Program-made: the position numbers and the translations under genes
Shown: one piece after another, positions 34,217-43,909 of the stretch
Numbering within the stretch: position 1 is the stretch's first letter
Layout: each line of letters begins with the position of its first letter
Origin: UBA1351 sp965140555
GTDB taxonomy: Bacteria > Bacillota > Clostridia > Lachnospirales > Vallitaleaceae
DNA: 64,000 bases
Direction: 5' to 3'
Assembly: GCA_965140555.1 (NCBI GenBank)
Contig: OZ223259.1
Span: forward strand, 1,550,001 to 1,614,000
Notes under the pieces: generated by a model
Told to the model about the DNA's origin: nothing
What the model saw: the letters and a program-made list of their open reading frames with translations, nothing else
The model's database searches: none

Positions 34217-35164
34217 ATGAAGACTCCCTTCAAACATGGAACATCCTTTCATACACCGTCTCATTATTACAAAGAACGCTATGGAGAAAAAGTCTACAAG
34301 CTTAGCATCGATGCTGGCTTCACATGCCCAACTCGAGATGGCTCTAAAGGTAACCGTGGGTGCATATTCTGCAGCTCACACGGATCAGGTGACTTTACGC
34401 CTGACTATCAGCAAAGCATTGCTTCACAAATCCAAGAATCCAAATTATGGGCTATCCATGCCAAAGGTGCTAAACGCTTCATTGTCTATTTTCAAGCATA
34501 TACCAATACTTATGCTCCTGTTTCCCAACTGGAAGCGCTCTATAAAGAAGCTCTCAATGATCCCGATGTCGTCGGTATAAGCATTGCTACACGCCCGGAT
34601 TGTATTGACGACTCTGTTATCAACTTATTAGCCGAATTAAATCAAACCAAAGACGTTTATGTTGAGTTGGGCTTACAAACGATTCATCCCAAAAGCACGT
34701 CATATATACGCCGAGGCTACCCACTTCATATATATGATGCGGCTGTTGATGCTTTACATGCCGCAGGTATTCCGGTAATTACACATCTGATTCTAGGCCT
34801 TCCTCACGAAGATAAAGCCATGTTTTTAGAAACGGTTCACTATATTTGCCAAAAACCTCTGCATGGTATAAAATTACAGTTGTTGCATATTCTTTCAGAT
34901 ACGGATCTTTATCTCGACTATCTGAAACAACCCTTTCACATACTACAGATGGATGAATATATTGATTGGATAGCGTCATGCCTTCCTCATATCCCGGCAG
35001 AAACAGTTATCTATCGATTAACGGGAGACGGGGCTCCGGAGCGGCTTATTGAACCTAAATGGAGCTTATCCAAACGCTATGTTCTTAATCATATCCATCA
35101 TACATTGAAGGAAAGACGTGTCGTTCAAGGCTCAGCATATTCTAAGGAGGGAACACATGATTAA
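34217..35164 (+). CDS. Radical SAM protein, TIGR01212/YtqA type
   Basis: A 315-residue radical S-adenosylmethionine protein. The cluster ligands C37, C49 and C52 lie in CPTRDGSKGNRGCIFC, the extended spacing typical of the YtqA/YhcC group rather than CX3CX2C. Other family blocks are YVELGLQT and THLILGLPHED. YhcC-type proteins are linked to tRNA or sulfur chemistry, but the reaction is not established. It overlaps the next gene by eight bases. Confidence 0.92.
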   Translation: MKTPFKHGTSFHTPSHYYKERYGEKVYKLSIDAGFTCPTRDGSKGNRGCIFCSSHGSGDFTPDYQQSIASQIQESKLWAIHAKGAKRFIVYFQAYTNTYAPVSQLEALYKEALNDPDVVGISIATRPDCIDDSVINLLAELNQTKDVYVELGLQTIHPKSTSYIRRGYPLHIYDAAVDALHAAGIPVITHLILGLPHEDKAMFLETVHYICQKPLHGIKLQLLHILSDTDLYLDYLKQPFHILQMDEYIDWIASCLPHIPAETVIYRLTGDGAPERLIEPKWSLSKRYVLNHIHHTLKERRVVQGSAYSKEGTHD

Positions 35165-35687
35165 TCATGAACTTAGTATAAATAAATTAATTATTCTTTA
35201 TATGCTCAAACAAGTGGAATTGCCGTTAACTAATACACAACTTTCGGAGTTTGTTATTAATAAAGGCTATACCAATTACTTTTCTTTTCAAGAGTACGTT
35301 CACCAATTAGTGGAAAACGACCTTATTCGAACTATCTCCACAACCCGCTCTACAAGTTATGAAATTACCTCAGAAGGATTAACCACCTTAGATTTTTTTG
35401 AAAATCGTATTTCCGAATCAATCATTGATGAAATCGATGCCTACTTCAAAGAAAAAAAATACGACATTAAAGCGCAATTAGAAATATCTTCTGAATATAT
35501 TCCGGAAAAAGACGGCGATTATCTGGTCCATCTTGTTGCAAAAGAAAACAACAAAACACTTATCGATCTGACCATCAATGTTTTTGAAAAAGAATATGCT
35601 CTTAATATCTGTGAACAATGGAAAGATCAAAGCCATATACTTTATAAAACAATTCTTAATACATTATTAGAGGATATGACTGATTAA
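35157..35687 (+). CDS. DUF4364 family protein
   Basis: A 176-residue cytosolic protein with a winged-helix-like N-terminal half (KLIILYMLKQVELPLTNTQLS, then a Tyr-rich turn and LVENDLIRTIS). The C-terminal half is mixed alpha/beta. It matches the DUF4364 pattern found in Clostridia, likely a transcription regulator of unknown target. The ATG at 35157 with AAGGAGG is preferred over the frame start at 35118. It overlaps the radical SAM gene by eight bases. Confidence 0.82.
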   Translation: MINHELSINKLIILYMLKQVELPLTNTQLSEFVINKGYTNYFSFQEYVHQLVENDLIRTISTTRSTSYEITSEGLTTLDFFENRISESIIDEIDAYFKEKKYDIKAQLEISSEYIPEKDGDYLVHLVAKENNKTLIDLTINVFEKEYALNICEQWKDQSHILYKTILNTLLEDMTD

Positions 35688-35709
35688 TCACACTCGGTCA
35701 TATCCTCTA
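35668..35709. terminator. Hairpin between the DUF4364 gene and engB
   Basis: TAGAGGATATGAC and its exact complement form a 13-bp stem. The left arm lies within the last codons of the DUF4364 gene. It separates two converging genes; the T-rich TATTATTAT tail on the plus strand is weak. Confidence 0.75.
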
Positions 35710-35723
35710 TTATTATACGCTTT

Positions 35724-36347
35724 CTATTCCTCTTGTGATTCTTCTTCTTGCTCACGATTGGATGTCGTTTCGACAATTTCTTCCAGCATTTCCCAAATTT
35801 TATCTTTACCATCTTTTGATACTGCTGAAAATGGATATAGATGTTGACTTTTTATATCTAATGTTTGACGAATGAGCTTCAACGCTTTCTGCTGTTGACT
35901 TCGCTTCATCTTATCCATTTTAGTTGCAATAACAATCGGTTCATAATGAAAGCTTCGAATCCAATCTAGCATCATTATATCATTAGCACTTGGTTCATGA
36001 CGACCGTCCACAAGAAGAATAACTTGTCGAAGAGTATTTCTCTTATGCAGATAATCTTCAATAACTTTAGCCCAACGATCTCTCTCTTGCTTGCTTACCT
36101 TTGCATATCCATAACCGGGAAGGTCAACAAGATACAGACTCTCTTCAACATTATAAAAATTAATCGTTTGAGTTTTTCCCGGAGCGGAAGAAGTTCTCGC
36201 TAGCTTCTTACGGTTAATAAGTCCATTAATTAATGACGATTTACCGACATTAGATTTTCCGGCAAAGGCAATTTCCGGCAATCCTGATGTGGGATACTGT
36301 TCAAATCGAACACCTACCGCTTCAAGATAGACATTTTGTACATTCAT
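35724..36347 (-). CDS. engB: Ribosome biogenesis GTPase EngB/YsxC
   Basis: A 207-residue TrmE-Era-like GTPase needed for 50S assembly. G1 is AGKSNVGKSS (29-38), the switch region SSAPGKTQTINFY, G3 is DLPGYGYA and G4 is ATKMDK. The C-terminal 20 residues are acidic (EQEEESQEE). It lies 9 bases after lon, the classical lon-engB order of Firmicutes. Confidence 0.97.
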   Translation of the reverse strand: MNVQNVYLEAVGVRFEQYPTSGLPEIAFAGKSNVGKSSLINGLINRKKLARTSSAPGKTQTINFYNVEESLYLVDLPGYGYAKVSKQERDRWAKVIEDYLHKRNTLRQVILLVDGRHEPSANDIMMLDWIRSFHYEPIVIATKMDKMKRSQQQKALKLIRQTLDIKSQHLYPFSAVSKDGKDKIWEMLEEIVETTSNREQEEESQEE

Positions 36348-36356
36348 AAGTTCTCC

Positions 36357-38693
36357 TTAATCTAATAACGCCCATTGTAGCACGTCATCAATATGATCGG
36401 CATAGTGTATGGTAACATCGTCGGTAATTTCAGCATCTAACTCAAGTACTGTCTGTTCATTCTCTAGTGGTACAATAATCTCATATATACCAGCCCGCTT
36501 AGCGGCAAGAATTTTCTCCTTAAGCCCACCAATCGCTAATACGCGACCTCTCAATGTAATTTCTCCTGTCATGGCAATATCATGACGTACTGCTCTCTTA
36601 GTAAATGCGGAAATCATCGCTGTAGCCAAAGTTATACCTGCTGATGGTCCGTCTTTCGGCACAGCCCCTTCAGGTATATGGATATGCACATCATTATTGG
36701 TATAAAATTCATCATTCAAGTTCCATTCCTTAGATTTTGCCCGCAAGTAACTCATGGCTGCAGATGCTGATTCCTTCATCACATCCCCAATTCTTCCGGT
36801 TATCTGAAACTTGCCTTTCCCCGGCATGACTATGGCTTCTATAGACAATGTATCTCCACCCATGGCCGTCCAAGCTAATCCACGAACAACACCAATTTCA
36901 GCTTCTTCATTCATTACGCTATAACGGTAGGGTGCATTCCCAATTAAGGTTTCTAAGTTCTTCGTACTAATTGTCATAGATTTTTTACCTTCTAGCAAGA
37001 AACTTTTTGTCGCTTTTCGACACAATTCTCCAAGGCGACGTTCCAGTTGACGTACACCGGATTCTTTTGTATATCCATGAATAAGTACTCTCAGCGCATC
37101 ATCCTTTAACTTAACTTGATTTTTTTTCAACCCATGACGTTTCAATTGCTTCGGCAATAGATATTCCTTAGCAATGTGGAACTTTTCATTCTCTGTATAG
37201 CTGCTTACATCGATAACTTCCAAACGATCCAACAAAGGTCTTGGTATCGTTCTTAGATCATTAGCCGTAGCAATGAACAATACTTTGGATAAATCAAGAG
37301 GCACTTCTAGATAATGATCCCTGAAATTTCGATTTTGCTCACTATCCAAAACTTCTAAGAGCGCTGAAGATGGATCCCCTTTAAAATCTTGACTCATCTT
37401 ATCAATTTCATCCAAAAGAATTAAAGGATTCGCTGTTCCAGCTTGTTTGAGTGCGGCTGCCAAGCGACCCGGCATCGACCCAATATATGTACGACGATGA
37501 CCTCTAATCTCAGCTTCATCACGCACACCCCCTAATGAAATACGCACATATTCACGACCAAGGGCTTCCGCTATTGATCTTGCAATACTTGTCTTACCTG
37601 TCCCCGGAGGGCCTGAAAGACAGATAATAGGTGCTGTTGAATGTTCAACCATTTGTCGGACTGCAAGATGTTCTAATACACGCTCCTTAACTTTTGGCAA
37701 CCCATAATGATCGTTTTCCAAAATTTTCTTGGCTTCTTTCAGATCAAAAGACGCATGAGTAACCTTATCCCAAGGAAGCTCCAACATATATTCAATATAA
37801 TTACGTAACACTGCACTCTCTGCTGAATTGGCATTCATACGACGCAAACGATGAATCTCTTTCTCAATCTTCTTATAGACCCCTTCATCACATTCTAAGG
37901 TGTTTAAACGATCCGTGAACTCATCGATTTCTTCTCCTATATCTACGCGATCTCCAAGTTCTCCTTGAATGACCTTCAGCTGCTCTCGTAGATAATATTC
38001 CCGTTGATTTTTATCAATGGTTGCTTTTACCTTGTCTTGCAGATCTTGTTGAATACCTGCAACTTCATTTTCATTATTAACCATTTGAATCACAGTAAGA
38101 AGACGGCGTTCTATATGGGTCAATTTCAAGATTTGCATTTTATTGGCAAGGGGTTTTACAAGATGTGTCGCCATTGTATCTGCCAACATACTCAACTCTT
38201 GAAGTCGCATCAAATTATCATAGGTCTCTTTTGACATCTTAGTATTTAACTGTCTATAGTTAGTTATAGCTTCTCTTGCAAGATTAACAAGCGCTTTTTT
38301 CCTCGCTGGCACCAATTCAATTACTTCATCATCCAAGGTTACTATATTACCACGGTAATAATAATCGTCACATTTTTCAAATGCCGTCATTTCTCCACGA
38401 GATAGCCCTTCGACAAGTACACGGGTAATTCCCTGGGGCAACTTCACAATTTGCTTGATCATTGCAATAACTCCCACAGAATAGACCTCACTAAGATTTA
38501 CGTTCTCCTTGGATGCATCAATTTGAGTGGCCAAAAAGAGCATTTGTTTTTCTTTCATAGCAATATCCAATGCTTTCACTGATGCGTCACGCTTAGCATC
38601 AAAATGCAAAAACATATTAGGAAAAACCGTAACACCTCTTAACGAGAGTATCGGGAGATTGGTTGTATCCATAGTTTCATCTTTTATTTCCAT
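36357..38693 (-). CDS. lon: ATP-dependent protease La
   Basis: A 778-residue LonA protease. The N-terminal substrate-binding LON domain covers about 1-205 (PILSLRGVTVFPNM). The AAA+ module has Walker A GPPGTGKTS (361-369) and Walker B ILLDEIDK. The C-terminal protease has the catalytic dyad S684 in DGPSAGI and K727 in GGLKEKILAA. It degrades misfolded and regulatory proteins. It sits between clpX and engB but has its own promoter region, separated from clpX by a terminator. Confidence 0.98.
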   Translation of the reverse strand: MEIKDETMDTTNLPILSLRGVTVFPNMFLHFDAKRDASVKALDIAMKEKQMLFLATQIDASKENVNLSEVYSVGVIAMIKQIVKLPQGITRVLVEGLSRGEMTAFEKCDDYYYRGNIVTLDDEVIELVPARKKALVNLAREAITNYRQLNTKMSKETYDNLMRLQELSMLADTMATHLVKPLANKMQILKLTHIERRLLTVIQMVNNENEVAGIQQDLQDKVKATIDKNQREYYLREQLKVIQGELGDRVDIGEEIDEFTDRLNTLECDEGVYKKIEKEIHRLRRMNANSAESAVLRNYIEYMLELPWDKVTHASFDLKEAKKILENDHYGLPKVKERVLEHLAVRQMVEHSTAPIICLSGPPGTGKTSIARSIAEALGREYVRISLGGVRDEAEIRGHRRTYIGSMPGRLAAALKQAGTANPLILLDEIDKMSQDFKGDPSSALLEVLDSEQNRNFRDHYLEVPLDLSKVLFIATANDLRTIPRPLLDRLEVIDVSSYTENEKFHIAKEYLLPKQLKRHGLKKNQVKLKDDALRVLIHGYTKESGVRQLERRLGELCRKATKSFLLEGKKSMTISTKNLETLIGNAPYRYSVMNEEAEIGVVRGLAWTAMGGDTLSIEAIVMPGKGKFQITGRIGDVMKESASAAMSYLRAKSKEWNLNDEFYTNNDVHIHIPEGAVPKDGPSAGITLATAMISAFTKRAVRHDIAMTGEITLRGRVLAIGGLKEKILAAKRAGIYEIIVPLENEQTVLELDAEITDDVTIHYADHIDDVLQWALLD

Positions 38694-38732
38694 TTTTAAT
38701 CCTCGATTCTATGCAGTAATCCCACTTAATGG

Positions 38733-38747
38733 GAACGTTTAACGTTC
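38733..38747. promoter_or_regulatory. Palindrome in the lon leader
   Basis: GAACGTTTAACGTTC is a perfect 7-1-7 inverted repeat about 40 bases before the lon start and just downstream of its probable promoter. It is a candidate repressor site. No CIRCE or CtsR repeat was recognised. Confidence 0.45.
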
Positions 38748-38765
38748 GTATACTATAAAGCCCTT

Positions 38766-38795
38766 GTTATAACGACTATATGATTAGCCCGACAA
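38766..38795 (-). promoter_or_regulatory. Probable lon promoter
   Basis: On the minus strand TTGTCG (38790-38795) and TATAAC (38766-38771) are 18 bases apart. The -35 lies within the left arm of an inverted repeat. Confidence 0.5.
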
Positions 38796-38900
38796 AAGCA
38801 AGTTTCACTAAATTCACATACACTATATAGATGACGTAGATGCGTTCGTAACACTATATTGTATATGAAAGTTCAACTATATGCTTTTGTCGACCTAATC
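38782..38900. repeat. Long inverted repeat upstream of lon
   Basis: GATTAGCCCGACAAAAGCA (38782-38800) and the complement of 38882-38900 match at 17 of 19 bases, separated by 81 AT-rich bases with several ACTATAT motifs. Each arm carries a TTGTCG, facing outward. It could be a small MITE-like element or a paired promoter region. Confidence 0.6.
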
Positions 38901-38917
38901 ACTATATAAGTATAAAA

Positions 38918-38944
38918 AAACCCTTGCAATGGATGCAAGGGTTT
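38918..38944 (-). terminator. Terminator after clpX
   Basis: AAACCCTTGCA and TGCAAGGGTTT flank a 5-base loop; on the minus strand the stem is followed by a run of T. It separates the tig-clpP-clpX genes from lon. Confidence 0.9.
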
Positions 38945-38963
38945 CGCTCGTCAAACACTTGTG

Positions 38964-40271
38964 TTAAGCCGTTTCGTCTTCACTTTTCTTGACTGCACGC
39001 TTTTTTACACCATTGTTTTGCTTGAGGCTCTTCAAATTTTCATTAGTTACAATCGTAGGAAGTACCCCTTCCTCAACTGTTGCCTTTGTAATAATACACT
39101 TTTCTATGGTATCATCGGACGGAATTATAAACATGATTTCCATCATGATTTCTTCCATAATTGCACGTAATCCTCTCGCACCGGTCTTACGATCAAGTGC
39201 TTTCTTTGCAATTGCCTCTAGGGCTTCCGTCTCAAATTCTAATTCAACCTGATCCATGGCAAAAATTGCTATATATTGTTTTACCAATGCGTTCTTAGGC
39301 TCTGTTAGAATCTTAATGAGAGCATCTTCATCTAGATTTTGCAATCCGACACTTACCGGTACACGACCAACAAACTCCGGAATCAAGCCATATTTTATCA
39401 AGTCTTCCGGAGAAAGTTTCTTCAAAATTTCACCGACTAAGACATTTTTCCGACTCTCAATTTCAGCACCGAATCCCATTGTCTTATTTACTGTTCGACT
39501 TTCAATGATTGTCTCAAGACCATCAAAAGCACCAGCACAAATAAATAATATATTGGTAGTATCAATTTGAATAAATTCTTGGTGTGGATGCTTTCTCCCA
39601 CCTTGCGGCGGAACAGATGCGACAGTCCCTTCCAAGATTTTGAGCAATGCCTGTTGAACACCTTCACCACTTACGTCACGTGTAATAGAGGGGTTCTCTG
39701 ATTTTCTAGCAATTTTATCAATCTCATCAATATAGATGATTCCGTGTTCTGCCTTCTCAATATCAAAATCTGCAGCTTGAATAATCTTCAATAGAATATT
39801 CTCAACGTCTTCACCCACATAACCTGCCTCTGTTAAGGAGGTGGCATCTGCAATGGCGAAAGGTACGTTTAACATTTTTGCCAACGTCTGAGCAAGTAAC
39901 GTCTTCCCTGAACCTGTCGGCCCAACAAAAAGTATATTACTCTTCTGAAGCTCAATATCATCTGCCAAATTATCTGAGTTAACACGTTTGTAATGATTAT
40001 AGACGGCTACTGACAGGGCTTTCTTCGCATTATCCTGTCCAATAACATATTCATCTAAAAATGTTTTTATCTCTTGTGGTTTCGGAAGATCCGTCAAATC
40101 CACTGCTTCTTCGATCTGACTGAATTCTTCTTCGATGATTTCTGAACATAAATCTATACACTCATCGCAGATATAAACATTCGGACCGGCAATCAGTTTT
40201 CTGACCTGATCTTGCGGTTTATGACAAAAAGAACATCTGAGTTGCTTTTTATCTTCAAACTTATTAGCCAT
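38964..40271 (-). CDS. clpX: ClpX unfoldase of ClpXP
   Basis: A 435-residue AAA+ unfoldase. The N-terminal zinc domain has C13, C16, C35 and C38 (RCSFC, YICDEC). Walker A is GPTGSGKT and Walker B IIYIDEIDK; the arginine-finger region includes GARGLRAI and the pore and sensor loops look intact. It feeds substrates to ClpP, encoded 18 bases upstream. The C-terminus is Lys/Glu-rich (KKRAVKKSEDE). Confidence 0.98.
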   Translation of the reverse strand: MANKFEDKKQLRCSFCHKPQDQVRKLIAGPNVYICDECIDLCSEIIEEEFSQIEEAVDLTDLPKPQEIKTFLDEYVIGQDNAKKALSVAVYNHYKRVNSDNLADDIELQKSNILFVGPTGSGKTLLAQTLAKMLNVPFAIADATSLTEAGYVGEDVENILLKIIQAADFDIEKAEHGIIYIDEIDKIARKSENPSITRDVSGEGVQQALLKILEGTVASVPPQGGRKHPHQEFIQIDTTNILFICAGAFDGLETIIESRTVNKTMGFGAEIESRKNVLVGEILKKLSPEDLIKYGLIPEFVGRVPVSVGLQNLDEDALIKILTEPKNALVKQYIAIFAMDQVELEFETEALEAIAKKALDRKTGARGLRAIMEEIMMEIMFIIPSDDTIEKCIITKATVEEGVLPTIVTNENLKSLKQNNGVKKRAVKKSEDETA

Positions 40272-40289
40272 ATCGTCACCAACTTTCGG

Positions 40290-40871
40290 TTAGCGTTTAT
40301 TAATTACTCCATCAATTAAACCGTATTCCTTTGCAGCTTCTGCTGTCAAGAAATTGTCGCGTTCTGTATCACGTTCGATGGTCTCTATATCTTGTCCTGT
40401 ATTCTGTGCCAATAATTCATTTAGCATTTTGCGTGTAGCAATAATACGATCTGCATGAATTTTGATGTCTGTTGCTTGACCTTGTGTACCACCAAGTGGT
40501 TGATGAATCATGACTTCTGAATGAGGCAAAGCAAAACGTTTACCTTTTTGCCCTCCTGATAACAAGAACGCTCCCATACTTGCTGCCATACCCACACAAA
40601 TCGTAGATACATCCGGTTTTATATGTTGCATTGTATCATAGATAGCCATGCCTGCAGTGATAGAACCACCCGGGCTATTAATATACAAATGAATATCTTT
40701 ATCAGGATCGTCAGCGTCTAAAAATAATAATTGTGCTACAACTAAACTTGCTGTCGTATCATTTACTTCTTCTCCCAAAAAGATAATTCTTTCTTTTAAC
40801 AGTCTTGAGTAGATGTCATAAGAACGCTCTCCTCGACTGGTCTGTTCAATAACATAAGGGACTAGTGCCAT
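40290..40871 (-). CDS. clpP: ClpP protease subunit
   Basis: A 193-residue serine protease that forms the tetradecameric barrel. The catalytic triad is S98 in GMAASMGAF, H123 in MIHQPLGG and D173 in TERDNF. The mature protein would start near residue 2-15 (VPYVIEQTSRGERSYD). It lies between tig and clpX, the conserved order. Confidence 0.98.
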   Translation of the reverse strand: MALVPYVIEQTSRGERSYDIYSRLLKERIIFLGEEVNDTTASLVVAQLLFLDADDPDKDIHLYINSPGGSITAGMAIYDTMQHIKPDVSTICVGMAASMGAFLLSGGQKGKRFALPHSEVMIHQPLGGTQGQATDIKIHADRIIATRKMLNELLAQNTGQDIETIERDTERDNFLTAEAAKEYGLIDGVINKR

Positions 40872-40928
40872 ACGATAACCTCCTTATCAATTAGTGGTTG
40901 CTTGCAATGACCTATTGTGTCGCAGCCT

Positions 40929-42215
40929 TTATTGTACGTTTGCTGCTTCTACAATTAAATCATACGCTTTTTGATTTAACAAGTCTTGTTTAATAGAATC
41001 TTGCTCATCATCACCAATTGTTTCTTTGATTTTGTCAACTTCCATGTTATACATTTCAGCCATACGTGCAATTTCATCTTCCACGTCTTGGTCCGTCACT
41101 ACAATGTTCTCTGCTGCTGCTACTGCTTCTAATACTAAGCTTGATTTGATTTTTTTCTCAGCTTCAGGACGCATACTCATCTTTAATGTTTCCATATTTT
41201 GTCCTGTGTATTGGAAGTATTGATCTAATGATAAACCTTGGTATTGAAGACGTTGAGCCATGTCATATGTCATATTCTCAGATTCCAAGTCAACCATTGG
41301 ATCAGGTAATTCGATTGTTGAATTTTCAATAACTTTATCTAATACATCTTGACGTAACTTAGATGTTGCAGCTTCTTCACTCTTATCTTCCAACTCTTTA
41401 CGAATGCTTGCTTTGTATTCTTCAAGGGTATCAAATTCTGATACGTCTTTCGCTAATTCGTCATCCAGTTCCGGTAATTCTTTAAATTTGATGCCATTAA
41501 CAGTCACTTTGAAAAGTGCCGGTTGTCCGGCAAGTTCTGCTTGATGGTATTCTTCCGGGAAAGTTACATTAACATCAAAAGATTCACCAATTTCATGGCC
41601 AACAATTTGTTCTTCAAATGTATCAATAAAAGAGTGGCTACCAATTACCAATTCATAGTTTTCAGCTTTACCACCTTCAAAAGCTTCATCATTTACAAAA
41701 CCTTCAAAATCAACTACAACTGTATCACCATCTTGAACTGCACGATCTGTCACTTCAACAAGACGAGAATTTTGTTCACGAACATGTCCAAGTTCATGCT
41801 CGACTGCTTCATCTGTTACTTCCTCTGCTTCTTTAGCAACTTCGATTCCTTTATAATCACCTAATGTGATTTCAGGTTTTACTGCAACCTCAGCTGTAAA
41901 TATAAACGGTTTTCCTGCTTCGATTTGAACAACATCAACACTTGGTCGTGAAACAACTTCTAACTTTTCTGCTTCAACGGCTGCTTCGTATGCTGTAGGA
42001 ATACAATAGTTCGCTGCATCTTCATAGAAAACGCCAGCTCCATATGTTTTTTCGATTAACTTACGAGGTGCACGACCTTTTCTAAAACCGGGAATTTGAA
42101 TAGATTTTCTATTCTTCAAATATGCGTCATTTAACCCTTTTTCAAATTCTTCTGCATTGACTTCAATTGTCAATTTTACCATGCTATTATCTAGCTTTTC
42201 AACTTGTGTACTCAT
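40929..42215 (-). CDS. tig: Trigger factor chaperone
   Basis: A 428-residue ribosome-associated chaperone. The N-terminal domain has the ribosome-binding loop GFRKGRAPRK. The FKBP-like prolyl isomerase domain follows at about 155-245 (VQDGDTVVVDFEGFVND). The C-terminal helical arms close the protein. The ATG at 42215 follows an AAGGAGG 12 bases upstream; the frame start at 42251 would put that site inside the gene. It leads the tig-clpP-clpX set. Confidence 0.97.
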   Translation of the reverse strand: MSTQVEKLDNSMVKLTIEVNAEEFEKGLNDAYLKNRKSIQIPGFRKGRAPRKLIEKTYGAGVFYEDAANYCIPTAYEAAVEAEKLEVVSRPSVDVVQIEAGKPFIFTAEVAVKPEITLGDYKGIEVAKEAEEVTDEAVEHELGHVREQNSRLVEVTDRAVQDGDTVVVDFEGFVNDEAFEGGKAENYELVIGSHSFIDTFEEQIVGHEIGESFDVNVTFPEEYHQAELAGQPALFKVTVNGIKFKELPELDDELAKDVSEFDTLEEYKASIRKELEDKSEEAATSKLRQDVLDKVIENSTIELPDPMVDLESENMTYDMAQRLQYQGLSLDQYFQYTGQNMETLKMSMRPEAEKKIKSSLVLEAVAAAENIVVTDQDVEDEIARMAEMYNMEVDKIKETIGDDEQDSIKQDLLNQKAYDLIVEAANVQ

Positions 42216-42393
42216 TACTTCTGCTTCCTCCTTGTGAAACTCTATATTCAAGGCACTTCGCCCATCTTAAACCATTAACATATTATAACATACACCTTTA
42301 TACAATGCTAGAAATTATTGAACTTTATTGAATTTTAATAATTTCTGATTTATAATAGAATGTATATGTTTAAAATTAAGGAGGTTATGCCTT

Positions 42394-42765
42394 GTGTATC
42401 GTAAAAAACAACTTTTTCAAGGTATCTACATGTTCGGATTGTCACTCATTATCTCAGGGATAACCCACCTCGTATCTTCAACTCCATTCGCCTTTGTCGA
42501 CACATTGTTCTGGATCGGATTGTTGATTACAGTTATTGGAAGTGTCTTTCTTGTCCACGAACAAGGGCTCATGAATGCACCTAATTATTTTTTCAGGAAA
42601 TTGGCCAGTTTATGGAATTCTGAGGCTAGAGAATTTGTCAAAAACACCTCTCTTACCGATTATATACGCCATCGTCCTATTCCCTTGCAGGTAACCCTTC
42701 CCCTCATAGGCGCAGGTATTTTAGATTTCATGGTCAGTCTCATCGTCTCACTCATTGCTTATTAA
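42394..42765 (+). CDS. Small membrane protein (DUF3899-like)
   Basis: A 123-residue protein beginning at GTG 42394, nine bases after AAGGAGG. It has three hydrophobic segments (about 9-28, 33-53 and 100-122), with a charged loop between. DTLFWIGLLITVIGSVFLV resembles the second segment of DUF3899 proteins. An ATG at 42387 opens only a four-codon frame. Function is unknown. It is divergent from tig and followed by a strong hairpin. Confidence 0.7.
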   Translation: MYRKKQLFQGIYMFGLSLIISGITHLVSSTPFAFVDTLFWIGLLITVIGSVFLVHEQGLMNAPNYFFRKLASLWNSEAREFVKNTSLTDYIRHRPIPLQVTLPLIGAGILDFMVSLIVSLIAY

Positions 42766-42861
42766 AGAGTTCAAAGTCAATATTCGTGTAGTACCTCTAA
42801 CTTTATCAAATACAAAACCAAACTCTACACTACTCATAATAGCACAAACAAAAGATTAAGA

Positions 42862-42895
42862 AAAGGCGTCTATACTACCTAGTATAGACGCCTTT
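42862..42895. terminator. Bidirectional terminator between the membrane protein gene and oppF
   Basis: AAAGGCGTCTATACTA and its complement form a 16-bp stem with a 2-base centre, flanked by A and T runs. It serves both converging units. Confidence 0.88.
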
Positions 42896-42955
42896 GTATC
42901 TGTATATTCTTCATTTATTTCTACAATTAGAACGGCATTAAGCTTAACTCAACAA

Positions 42956-43909
42956 TTAACCGCGTTCAGCCAGTTCTTTCTTATATTGCTCAACTTCTTT
43001 TGGTGAAGCCAAAATAAAATGTCGAGGCTCAATTTCTACCCACTCCGGTTGATTTCCTTCCCCATAATTATGCACCGATGGATCATATGGGAAACGACGG
43101 CGTGTTCTTTCAGTCTTAGGATCCGGCAATGGAATCGCTGATAATAAGGATTTCGTATATGGATGCAAGGGGTGATTATAGACATCATCACTATCTGCCA
43201 ACTCAACAATCTTCCCTTTATACATTACAGCAACACGGTCACTGATGTACTTAACCATTGATAGGTCATGGGCAATAAACAAGTACGTTAACCCACGATC
43301 TTTCTTAAGGTCATTCATCAAGTTAACCACTTGAGCTTGAATGGATACATCAAGCGCAGAAATCGGTTCATCCGCTACGATAATTTTAGGTTCTATAACC
43401 AATGCTCGCGCAATACCAATACGTTGACGCTGTCCACCGGAAAACTCATGAGGATAACGATTGGCATGCTCACGATTCAATCCGACAATTTCTAAGATAT
43501 CACGAACTTTTTCTTTTTTCTCAGCTTCTGAACTGTATAATTTATGTACTTCCAAACCTTCAGCAACAATATCGCCAACAGTCATACGACCATTCAATGA
43601 TGCTTGAGGATCTTGGAAAATCATTTGCATATTTTTTGAAAGCACTTTTTTCTCTGCTTTACTCATACGGCCGCTTATGTCGCGTCCTTCAAAGAACACT
43701 TCACCGCCTGTAGGGTTATATAAACGTATAATAGACCGACCTGTCGTTGTTTTCCCTGAACCAGACTCACCAACAAGACCTAATGTTTCACCTTTATATA
43801 CATCAAAGGATACATCGTCTACCGCTTTTACAACACTGTTTTTACCCAACGGAAAGTATTGTTTCAAATTACGTACTTGCAAGATGACTTCACGATCTGT
43901 ATTACTCAT
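42956..43909 (-). CDS. oppF: Oligopeptide ABC transporter ATP-binding protein OppF
   Basis: A 317-residue ABC ATPase. Walker A is GESGSGKTT, the signature is FSGGQRQRIGIARAL, Walker B is IIVADEPISALD, and the H-loop FIAHDLS follows. The C-terminal tail includes the OppF/DppF-type extension (HPYTKSLLSAIPLPDP). It pairs with OppD, whose gene it overlaps by eight bases, to energise peptide import. It is the last gene of the operon. Confidence 0.97.
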   Translation of the reverse strand: MSNTDREVILQVRNLKQYFPLGKNSVVKAVDDVSFDVYKGETLGLVGESGSGKTTTGRSIIRLYNPTGGEVFFEGRDISGRMSKAEKKVLSKNMQMIFQDPQASLNGRMTVGDIVAEGLEVHKLYSSEAEKKEKVRDILEIVGLNREHANRYPHEFSGGQRQRIGIARALVIEPKIIVADEPISALDVSIQAQVVNLMNDLKKDRGLTYLFIAHDLSMVKYISDRVAVMYKGKIVELADSDDVYNHPLHPYTKSLLSAIPLPDPKTERTRRRFPYDPSVHNYGEGNQPEWVEIEPRHFILASPKEVEQYKKELAERG

